Of a stretch of DNA of 13,333 bases, positions 6,134 through 12,104 are shown piece after piece. Within the stretch, counting starts at the first letter, position 1. The number at the start of each line of letters is the position of its first letter. Both the position numbers and the translations under genes were made by a program. The notes below the pieces were generated by a model that had not been told where the DNA came from, made no database searches, and saw nothing but the letters and a program-made list of their open reading frames with translations. Source of the DNA: Bacteroidota bacterium (GTDB lineage Bacteria; Bacteroidota; Bacteroidia; Chitinophagales; Chitinophagaceae); NCBI GenBank assembly GCA_023440945.1, contig JAEZRL010000217.1, forward strand, positions 1 to 13,333, in the 5' to 3' direction.

Positions 6134-7258
6134 TTACACCGCTTTGGCAAATTGTTTCACTCTTTCGTTCACAATCTCACCATTGTGAGTAATGCATGTT
6201 CCTTTTACAATATCGTCTTCAAAATTTAATTCTATACTGCCCTCTTTATCAACTATGAGTTGTAAAAAGTTGAGTACATTTTTTCCATACATTTTACTTG
6301 CATCAAAAGGCATATCAGCAGCAAGATTGCTGTTGCCAACGATGGTTACACCACGATACATAATCGTTTTATCGTTTTCGGCAAAAGCGGTGTTGCCACC
6401 TGTTACCGCAGCAAGATCTATAATAACCGAACCTGCTTTCATGCTTTGCAACATGGCTTCGGTTATTAATAAAGGTGCCTGTTTGCCGGGAATTTGCGCA
6501 GTTGTTATCACCACATCTGCTTTGGCAACTGCGGCAGCAATTCTTTGTTGCTGGCGTTGTTTATATTCTTCTGTTTGTTCTACCGCATAACCACCCGCTT
6601 TTGATGCATCTAAAGCACCTTCTACCTCGATAAATTTTGCGCCAAGACTCATTACTTCTTCTTTAACGGCAGGGCGTGTATCAAACACTTCAACTACTGC
6701 GCCCAACCGACGGGCCGTAGCAATGGCCTGTAAACCTGCAACACCGGCGCCAAGCACCAGCACTTTTGCAGGAGGAATACTTCCGGCAGCCGTCATGAAC
6801 ATGGGAAAATAACGAGGAAATAAATTGGCTGCAAGTAACACGGCTTTATAACCTGCAATGTTTGCCTGGCTGCTGAGCACATCCATGCTTTGGGCACGTG
6901 TGGTACGGGGAATCATATCCATGCTGAACACCGTTAAACATTTATTGCACCATGTTTCTGTAAGTAAGAAATTATAGAGAGGCTGATATACACCTAAAAC
7001 GATTGTGCCTTCTTTTAATAAATCAATATCCGGTGCAGGTTGAATAGAGAGAATAATATCTGCAGCCTGTATAATTTCCAGTCGTGAAGAAACGATTGCA
7101 TTTACGGCAAGGTAAGCGTCATCGTCTGCAAAGCTTTTTACACCCGCATCACTTTCAACCATCACCTGTATGTTTTTCTTGATAAGAACTTCTGCCTGCG
7201 CGGGCAAAAGTGAAACTCTATTCTCATCATCCGGTTCTTTTAGTATGCCTATAGTCAT
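6134..7258 (-). CDS. pntAA: NAD(P) transhydrogenase subunit alpha, NAD(H)-binding part
   Basis: 374-aa soluble subunit that binds NAD(H) on the cytoplasmic side and passes hydride to the NADP domain of PntB. The start is set at 7258, where the protein begins MTIGILKEPDDENRVSLLP, the usual N-terminus of the alanine dehydrogenase/PNT family; an in-frame ATG 45 bases earlier would add 15 unconserved hydrophobic residues. Conserved parts: the RAQSMDVLSSQANIAGYKAV stretch (121-140) of the hydride-transfer region, and the Rossmann motif VLVLGAGVAGLQAIATARRL (166-185) with the acidic D193 in VFDTRP that contacts the NAD ribose region. The family-typical DVVITTAQIPGKQAPLLIT follows in the second half. 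Length matches split alpha-1 subunits (about 370-385 aa). It is the first gene of the pnt operon. Confidence 0.96.
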   Translation of the reverse strand: MTIGILKEPDDENRVSLLPAQAEVLIKKNIQVMVESDAGVKSFADDDAYLAVNAIVSSRLEIIQAADIILSIQPAPDIDLLKEGTIVLGVYQPLYNFLLTETWCNKCLTVFSMDMIPRTTRAQSMDVLSSQANIAGYKAVLLAANLFPRYFPMFMTAAGSIPPAKVLVLGAGVAGLQAIATARRLGAVVEVFDTRPAVKEEVMSLGAKFIEVEGALDASKAGGYAVEQTEEYKQRQQQRIAAAVAKADVVITTAQIPGKQAPLLITEAMLQSMKAGSVIIDLAAVTGGNTAFAENDKTIMYRGVTIVGNSNLAADMPFDASKMYGKNVLNFLQLIVDKEGSIELNFEDDIVKGTCITHNGEIVNERVKQFAKAV

Positions 7259-7341
7259 GGATAATTGGTTGATAGTTGAAATTATTGATATTATTACAAG
7301 CAACCAAAAGAGAGTTTGAAATGATGAGATTAACCGCTAAC

Positions 7342-7371
7342 CTTACCGAAGAATGCTTGCGGAAGTTTTTT
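7342..7371 (+). terminator. Bulged hairpin with T-run in the pnt leader region
   Basis: Arms 7342-7351 (CTTACCGAAG) and 7356-7365 (CTTGCGGAAG) pair in nine positions with one bulged base on each side and an AATG loop, followed by six T on the plus strand. It looks like an intrinsic terminator read from left to right, but no plus-strand gene ends here. On the minus strand it would be a stem-loop in the untranslated leader of the pnt message. Role uncertain. Confidence 0.3.
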
Positions 7372-7456
7372 GATTTTTGAAATTCGAGTTAGGTGTACGA
7401 TACTTTCAAAATGTCAACACCAATTTAAAATTTAGTTCCTTGCTTTTATTTTTCTA

Positions 7457-7464
7457 CAAAAATA
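7457..7464 (-). promoter_or_regulatory. Candidate promoter -7 element for the pnt operon
   Basis: The minus strand reads TATTTTTG, a full match to the Bacteroidetes primary-sigma -7 consensus TAnnTTTG. A -33 TTTG is not evident; only ATTG (7481-7484) or CTTG (7488-7491) lie at 16-23 bases spacing. Use of this element would give a leader of about 190 bases before the pntAA start at 7258. In such AT-rich DNA a chance match is possible. Confidence 0.35.
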
Positions 7465-7526
7465 TTTTACAATTCTTTTTCAATAAACAAGATAACTGCA
7501 TATACTCAACTGATATGTTTATGCGT

Positions 7527-7534
7527 TAGCTTTG
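7527..7534 (+). promoter_or_regulatory. Candidate -7 element immediately before gldF
   Basis: TAGCTTTG fits TAnnTTTG fully, but it ends only four bases before the gldF ATG at 7539. If used, transcription would begin at or just after that ATG, so the message would be leaderless or translation would begin at the in-frame ATG at 7545. No -33 TTTG was found at the expected distance, so confidence is low. Confidence 0.3.
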
Positions 7535-7538
7535 GCAC

Positions 7539-8261
7539 ATGTGGATGATCTGTAAAAAAGAATGGTTACAGTTTTTCAGCAGTCTTACCGGTTATATAGC
7601 ACTTACCGTTTTTCTTTTTTTAACCGGTTTGATGTTATTTGTTTTTCCTGATACCAACCTGCTTGATTTCGGTTACGCATCACTGGATGGTTTCTTCAAT
7701 CTTGCGCCGTGGATACTATTGTTTCTTATTCCTACCATTACGATGCGAAGTCTCGCAGATGAATACAAGGCAGGCACTTTCGAGCTCTTAAAAACAATGC
7801 CTTTAAGCGCTGGGGAAATCGTCTGGGGAAAATATTTCGGCGCATTATTAATTGTTGTTCTTGCTTTGGTTCCCACGGTTATTTATGCTGTTTCTATCCA
7901 GCAATTAAGTTCCGTAGGTGGTATCGATGAAGGCGCAACAGCAGGCAGTTATATCGGCTTGTTATTATTAGGTGCCGTATTTACCGCAGTGGGCATTTGC
8001 ACAAGCAGTTTTACCAATAATACCGTTGTTGCTTTTATAACCGGTGCCTTTGTTTGTTTCATACTTTATACCGGCTTCCAGGCCATAAGTGAATTACCTG
8101 TTTTTGCTGAGGGTGCGGATTATTATATTGAAATGCTTGGTATAAATTTTCACTATAAAAGTATAAGCCGGGGTGTAGTGGATATACGTGATCTTGTTTA
8201 TTTCGGAGGAATGATCATTGTGTTTTTACTGGTGACGCAGAGGAATTTAATCAGGCGCTAA
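7539..8261 (+). CDS. gldF: Gliding-motility ABC transporter permease GldF
   Basis: 240-aa ABC-2-type permease. It has six hydrophobic helices (about 17-36, 54-68, 98-118, 137-156, 163-181, 219-233) and the cytoplasmic signature SLADEYKAGTFELLKTMPLS (71-90), which is shared by ABC-2 permeases where they meet the ATPase. The N-terminus (CKKEWLQFFSSLTGYIAL) and the following GldG gene identify it as GldF of the GldAFG complex, which in Flavobacterium is required for gliding motility. The ATPase GldA is encoded elsewhere, as is usual in the phylum. gldG begins 13 bases after its stop, so the pair is one operon. A second in-frame ATG lies at codon 3 (7545) and may be the true start, since a promoter-like element abuts the first. 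Confidence 0.92.
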   Translation: MWMICKKEWLQFFSSLTGYIALTVFLFLTGLMLFVFPDTNLLDFGYASLDGFFNLAPWILLFLIPTITMRSLADEYKAGTFELLKTMPLSAGEIVWGKYFGALLIVVLALVPTVIYAVSIQQLSSVGGIDEGATAGSYIGLLLLGAVFTAVGICTSSFTNNTVVAFITGAFVCFILYTGFQAISELPVFAEGADYYIEMLGINFHYKSISRGVVDIRDLVYFGGMIIVFLLVTQRNLIRR

Positions 8262-8274
8262 GGAATTTATCTGA

Positions 8275-10032
8275 ATGAGAAAAAGTATCAATAAAATTTT
8301 ACAGAACAGGTATTGGTGGCTCGCCATCATTCTTTTTTTTGTGGCTGTAACTTATCTATCTTCTTTGATAAAATACCGCATTGATCTTACAGAAGAAAAG
8401 CGGTTTACTTTAAGTCCCTCTACAAAAAAGTTATTGCATAATCTTGATTCAACTATTCATATCCAGGTTTTTTTAACAGGCGATCTTCCTTCAGATTATA
8501 AAAAACTAAGCATTGCGACAAAGGACCTACTTGATGAATTTAGAGATCTCAGCGGTAATCAGGTTCATGTTACTTATGAAATACCAGGACAAGATCTGCA
8601 GGACAGTGCAAAAATGGTTTTATACGACAGTTTAGCACGATTAGGTGTGGCATTTGAAAGAAGTGAAGACTTTTCTAATACAAACGCCAAGGCCACTAAC
8701 CAACTTATTATTCCTTCTGCTTTGGTGTTTTATAAAGATCAGAAACCTTTTGCAATTGATCTCCGAAGCAGCAGAACAGTTTTCAAAAATTTCAATGTTA
8801 TCAACGATATTCCGGAAGAAGATAAAGAAGCGACACGTAATGCAGCGGAAGCTTTGCTTGAATTCAAATTTGCCAATGCAATAGATAAACTTACAAGGAA
8901 ATATGTGCCTTCTATTATCTATGCAGTTGGCAACGGTGAGCCTGTTGATCTTAAAATAAATGACCTCGGTGAAAGCCTCAGAAATGAATACAGGTTAGGA
9001 GTAATGGATCTTAAACAGGCATATCCTGATCCTGATCACATTGATGCGTTGATAATTGTAAAACCAACGGAACCATTTAGTGAAGAAGATAAACTAAAGC
9101 TTGATCAATATGTGATGCATGGCGGAAAAATTCTCTGGTTTGTAGATAAATTATACGCGGAGTTAGACAGTCTTATGCGCAGCCAGGCAGATTTTATTGC
9201 CTTTGATCGCAACCTGAACATTGATGATATTTTATTTAAATATGGAGCACGGATAAACGGCGATCTTTTACAGGATCTTGACTGTTCGAAAATACCGATC
9301 GTTGTGGGGTACAACCCAGATAATAGCCCGAGAATGCAGCGAATTCCCTGGCCTTATTATCCTTTTTTATCTGCCACCAATAACAATCCTATATCAAAAA
9401 ACTTAGACCGTGTTCTGCCTATCTTTCCATCCAGCATTGATACTGTCAAAGCACCCGGTATAAAGAAAACGATCCTGCTTGCATCAGACACTAATAGCCG
9501 CACATTAAGTTCTCCCGCATTGGTTACGTTAAACAGTGTGCAAACAGAAGAAGACTTTCGTTCTTTCGATAAAAGTCATGTTCCAGTGGCAGTCTTGCTC
9601 GAAGGAAAATTCAACTCTCTTTTTGCCAATCGATTAAGTAAAGAGGTACAAGATTCTGTTGCACGTGCTCTTGGCAAACCTTTTTTAGCATCTGCTGATA
9701 AAGAAACAAAACAAATTGTTTGCGCTGATGCAGATATTGTAACAAATGCAGTAAGTCCCTCAACAGGTCCGTTACCGATGGGTATGTTACCTTTGGAAAA
9801 TTATCGTTTTGCTAACCGTGAATTCCTGCTCAACAGTGTAGATTATCTTGTAAGCAACAGCGGTATTTTTGAATCAAGAAACAAGAATGTAACACTGCGT
9901 TTACTGGATAAAAAGAAGATCGCAGAACAAAGAACACAATGGCAACTAATTAACATTGCGTTACCCGTTTTGCTCATCATTTTGCTTGGTACGGTTTTCC
10001 AGTGGCGCAGAAAGAATAAGTATGGCGTGTAA
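8275..10032 (+). CDS. gldG: Gliding-motility ABC transporter auxiliary protein GldG
   Basis: 585-aa protein partner of GldF. It has one N-terminal membrane helix (about 13-31) followed by the family-typical IDLTEEKRFTLSPSTKKLL (36-54), a large extracytoplasmic part of the ABC-transporter auxiliary domain type, and a second membrane helix near the C-terminus (about 559-577) ending in a basic tail. A conserved segment is DALIIVKPTEPFSEEDKLKL, followed by the LDQYVMHGGKILWFVD strand-loop typical of GldG. Length suits the family (about 550-590 aa). No ATPase motifs are present, as expected. The function known from Flavobacterium is support of gliding together with GldA and GldF. The transported substrate is not established, and presence of the genes does not prove that this organism glides. 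Confidence 0.93.
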   Translation: MRKSINKILQNRYWWLAIILFFVAVTYLSSLIKYRIDLTEEKRFTLSPSTKKLLHNLDSTIHIQVFLTGDLPSDYKKLSIATKDLLDEFRDLSGNQVHVTYEIPGQDLQDSAKMVLYDSLARLGVAFERSEDFSNTNAKATNQLIIPSALVFYKDQKPFAIDLRSSRTVFKNFNVINDIPEEDKEATRNAAEALLEFKFANAIDKLTRKYVPSIIYAVGNGEPVDLKINDLGESLRNEYRLGVMDLKQAYPDPDHIDALIIVKPTEPFSEEDKLKLDQYVMHGGKILWFVDKLYAELDSLMRSQADFIAFDRNLNIDDILFKYGARINGDLLQDLDCSKIPIVVGYNPDNSPRMQRIPWPYYPFLSATNNNPISKNLDRVLPIFPSSIDTVKAPGIKKTILLASDTNSRTLSSPALVTLNSVQTEEDFRSFDKSHVPVAVLLEGKFNSLFANRLSKEVQDSVARALGKPFLASADKETKQIVCADADIVTNAVSPSTGPLPMGMLPLENYRFANREFLLNSVDYLVSNSGIFESRNKNVTLRLLDKKKIAEQRTQWQLINIALPVLLIILLGTVFQWRRKNKYGV

Positions 10033-10126
10033 GCAGTGAGCAATGAACGCTGAATACCACCTGCGCCATACGATAATAATTTTAACCACAAACCGGTAAC
10101 GGCAACATTAACCTGTGACTTAACTG

Positions 10127-11077
10127 ATGCATACAACACAAATCATATACATTGTTTTCGGAATTGTTCTATTGGCTGCTCTGATTTTTGACCTTGGCAT
10201 ACTCAGCAAAAGAAATGCGGACATAACCATCAAAAAAGCATTTCTACAAACTGCGTTCTGGGTAATACTTTCATTGGCTTTCTGGGGGTTTATCTGGTGG
10301 GAAAAGGGAGGTGTCATTGCCACGAAATATATCAGTGCTTATTTGATGGAATGGAGTCTCAGCATTGATAATATCTTTGTTTTTATCCTCATCTTTTCGT
10401 TCTTCAGGGTGAATAAATTTAATGTAAGCAGGGCCTTGCTGATAGGTATTCTACTAGCAATAGTTTTACGCATTTTATTTATTGCAGTCGGCATTGAATT
10501 GATTAACCACTTTCACTGGTTGTTATATGTATTTGGCTTTTTCTTATTGTACACAGGTTATAAATTATTTTTCCAGGAAGAAGACAAAGAATATAAACCG
10601 GAAGAAACAGCAGTGTATAAGTTTGTAAGAAAAGTGTTCAGGATCACCAATGAAGATCCGCATGGACGCTATTTTGTTACCAAGAATGGAAAAGTATTTT
10701 TTACTTCCTTATCGCTTGTTGTTATCATGCTTGCCACAACCGACCTCGTGTTTGCGCTTGATAGTATTCCAACAGTTGTTTCACTTGTAAGAGAAAAAGC
10801 AAATCAACCTTTTTCTGCGGACGATATTCTTGTTATCTACTCCAGTAACATCTTTGCTGTTCTGGGTTTAAGAAGCTTGTATTTCCTGTTACAGGGAGCA
10901 GTTGATAAATTTAGCTACCTGCAGCAGGGCATTGCGGTTGTGCTAATGTTTATAGGTTTGAAAATGCTGGTGGAGTTTTTCGAGATACAGATATCTATTT
11001 ACATTTCACTTGTAGTGATCGTTTGTTGTATTGGCGGCTCGATGCTATTCTCAAAGTTTAAAAACAGGCAGAAGTGA
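10127..11077 (+). CDS. TerC-family integral membrane protein
   Basis: 316-aa membrane protein of the TerC/Alx family, with about eight or nine hydrophobic helices. The two family signatures are present: MEWSLSIDNIFVFILIFSFF (74-93) with the acidic pair around D81-N82, and ATTDLVFALDSIPTVVSL (203-220) with D206 and D212 in the membrane. These acidic residues are thought to handle metal ions; Alx of E. coli is linked to manganese export, and TerC proteins to tellurite resistance and to metal supply of secreted enzymes. The hydrophilic loop at about 150-190 is typical. No ter genes lie nearby, so tellurite resistance should not be inferred. The 94-base spacer after gldG has no obvious terminator, so read-through from gldG is possible. 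Confidence 0.92.
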   Translation: MHTTQIIYIVFGIVLLAALIFDLGILSKRNADITIKKAFLQTAFWVILSLAFWGFIWWEKGGVIATKYISAYLMEWSLSIDNIFVFILIFSFFRVNKFNVSRALLIGILLAIVLRILFIAVGIELINHFHWLLYVFGFFLLYTGYKLFFQEEDKEYKPEETAVYKFVRKVFRITNEDPHGRYFVTKNGKVFFTSLSLVVIMLATTDLVFALDSIPTVVSLVREKANQPFSADDILVIYSSNIFAVLGLRSLYFLLQGAVDKFSYLQQGIAVVLMFIGLKMLVEFFEIQISIYISLVVIVCCIGGSMLFSKFKNRQK

Positions 11078-11098
11078 TTCCTGGAATTAAATTTCATA

Positions 11099-11135
11099 CT
11101 CAAAAAGTTTTAGCTTTTTGCAATTAGTTTTTGAG
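11099..11135 (+). terminator. Possible weak terminator hairpin after the TerC gene
   Basis: CAAAAAG (11101-11107) pairs with CTTTTTG (11114-11120), and the larger arms CTCAAAAA (11099-11106) and TTTTTGAG (11128-11135) also match. All are A/T pairs for the most part and no clean T-run follows the outer stem. It may end the TerC transcript, but it overlaps the -33 region of the tRNA promoter. Confidence 0.3.
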
Positions 11136-11160
11136 CAAAGACCAAATTTCTATATTTTTG
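11130..11160 (+). promoter_or_regulatory. Promoter of tRNA-His
   Basis: TTTG at 11130-11133 and TATTTTTG at 11153-11160, with 19 bases between, match the Bacteroidetes primary-sigma consensus TTTG-N19-TAnnTTTG. The tRNA begins at 11173, so the start of transcription should fall about 5-8 bases before it. This is the best promoter match in the window. Confidence 0.7.
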
Positions 11161-11172
11161 CAGCCCTTGAAC

Positions 11173-11247
11173 GGAGATTATAGCTCAGTCGGTTAGAGCG
11201 TCTGTTTGTGGCACAGAAGGCCGTGGGTTCGAATCCCATTAATCTCC
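11173..11247 (+). tRNA. tRNA-His (anticodon GTG)
   Basis: Full cloverleaf. Acceptor GAGATTA (11174-11180) pairs with TAATCTC (11240-11246); D-arm GCTC/GAGC; anticodon stem TCTGT/ACAGA with loop TTGTGGC, anticodon GTG; T-arm GTGGG-TTCGAAT-CCCAT. The extra G at 11173 (position -1) faces C73 at 11247, the identity element particular to tRNA-His, and is encoded in the gene. The CCA end is not encoded and must be added. It decodes CAC and CAT. It has its own promoter upstream and a terminator directly downstream, so it is a single-gene unit. Confidence 0.96.
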
Positions 11248-11256
11248 CTGGAAATC

Positions 11257-11290
11257 AAACCTTGTAAAGAGTGTTTTTACAAGGTTTTTC
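11257..11290 (+). terminator. Strong intrinsic terminator of tRNA-His
   Basis: Perfect 12-bp stem AAACCTTGTAAA (11257-11268) / TTTACAAGGTTT (11276-11287) with a 7-base loop GAGTGTT and a T-rich tail (TTTTT at 11285-11289, then C and TTTT). It starts nine bases after the tRNA. The hairpin also overlaps the possible upstream start codon 11271 of the next gene, which argues for the later start at 11307. Confidence 0.85.
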
Positions 11291-11306
11291 TTTTATACCG
11301 TTTATT

Positions 11307-11909
11307 ATGAATTATTGGCTTATACTAATTCCTATAATCTCTGCTTTTATTGGGTGGTTTACCAATTGGATAGCAATAAAAATGCTTTTTCACCCGAGAG
11401 AACCAAAACAAATTTTAGGCCTTACCGTACAGGGCATTTTTCCAAAAAGACAAAAACAATTTGCTGAAAAATTAGGCAAGCTGGTAGGCGATGAATTGCT
11501 TTCTTTTCGTGATATTGAACAGAAGATATCTAACCCGGAAAACATTCAAAAAATAATGCCTTTTGTTGAAAAGCATATTGATGAATTCTTACGTGTGAAG
11601 CTGGGTCAGCAAATGCCAATGATCGCCATGTTTGTAGGCGAAAAAACGATTGATGAAATGAAGCGCATCTTTATTGAAGAGCTGCAAAATCTTTTCCCCG
11701 TTATCATGCAGAATTATATGGGGGAACTGCAAAAAGACCTTGACCTTGAAAAGATCGTTTACAGCAGGGTTTCTTCTTTTTCCAGTGAAAAGCTGGAAGA
11801 TATTCTCAATCAAATCATGTCAAAAGAATTCAAGTTTGTAGAATTGCTGGGGGGTGTTTTGGGCTTCATTATCGGTATTGTACAGGTGCTTATTACATTG
11901 ATCGCCTAA
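11307..11909 (+). CDS. DUF445-family membrane protein
   Basis: 200-aa protein of the DUF445 (YheB-like) family. An N-terminal membrane segment (residues 1-20) carries the family motif GWFTNWIAIKMLFHP (16-30), followed by the loop with GIFPKRQKQFAEKLGKLVGDEL. Then comes a long helical soluble middle and a C-terminal membrane segment with GGVLGFIIGIVQVLITL (about 182-198). The C-terminal glycine-rich membrane part and the N-terminal motif are the two conserved ends of the family; the biochemical role is not known. The start was placed at 11307 (MNYWLILIP), because an earlier in-frame ATG at 11271 lies inside the tRNA terminator. Its promoter is not visible and may lie within the terminator region. 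Confidence 0.85.
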   Translation: MNYWLILIPIISAFIGWFTNWIAIKMLFHPREPKQILGLTVQGIFPKRQKQFAEKLGKLVGDELLSFRDIEQKISNPENIQKIMPFVEKHIDEFLRVKLGQQMPMIAMFVGEKTIDEMKRIFIEELQNLFPVIMQNYMGELQKDLDLEKIVYSRVSSFSSEKLEDILNQIMSKEFKFVELLGGVLGFIIGIVQVLITLIA

Positions 11910-12104
11910 GCACTAAAAGGTATTGCCGAATAATTCTAATTTTCTGCCGAACCCGAAGCAATATTACATTGAATTTGTATGTCTGAAATAGAGGATGCTG
12001 CGTAATGTTACAAGCGTACAAGAGTGCGACGCAACGAAGTAAAATAGCAGCACAAAAGTTGGGTAAATAAAAGATATCCGTAAAAATATTACAATTATAA
12101 TAAG
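11910..12104. other. Intergenic region before the TonB-dependent receptor
   Basis: 195 bases without a gene. It carries copy B of the interspersed repeat, bounded by the 6-bp inverted repeat TGCTGC (11996-12001) and GCAGCA (12047-12052). No clear terminator for the DUF445 gene was seen. A TGAATTTG element near 11970 differs in one base from TAnnTTTG and could be a promoter, with low confidence. A minus-strand reading frame covers this region but overlaps the receptor gene and is not credible. Confidence 0.45.
12022..12039 (+). repeat. Interspersed intergenic repeat, copy B
   Basis: GAGTGCGACGCAACGAAG. Its last 15 bases are identical to copy C at 3398-3412 (inverse strand), and it resembles copy A at 6074-6089. 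It stands between 6-bp inverted repeats about 25 bases upstream and 8 bases downstream, so the whole unit may form a stem-loop. Confidence 0.45.

Larger units (their letters stand above)
7304..7538. other. Divergent intergenic region between pntAA and gldF
   Basis: About 280 bases separate the pntAA start at 7258 from gldF at 7539. It should hold the promoters of both operons. On the minus strand a TATTTTTG element (7457-7464) fits the pnt promoter, and on the plus strand TAGCTTTG (7527-7534) lies directly before gldF. A bulged hairpin with a plus-strand T-run is at 7342-7371. No further gene or RNA was recognised. Confidence 0.5.

Noticed and set aside
7259..7303. N-terminal extension of PntAA by 15 residues from an upstream ATG
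   Set aside because: The conserved family N-terminus MTIGILKEP begins at 7258, and the extra residues are hydrophobic and not conserved in the family.
10033..10126. Manganese (yybP-ykoY type) riboswitch before the TerC gene
   Set aside because: This RNA is known before alx/terC genes in other bacteria, but the 94-base spacer is too short and shows no matching conserved loops.
11271..11306. Upstream start of the DUF445 gene
   Set aside because: This ATG lies within the loop and arm of the tRNA-His terminator hairpin; the family N-terminus fits the ATG at 11307.
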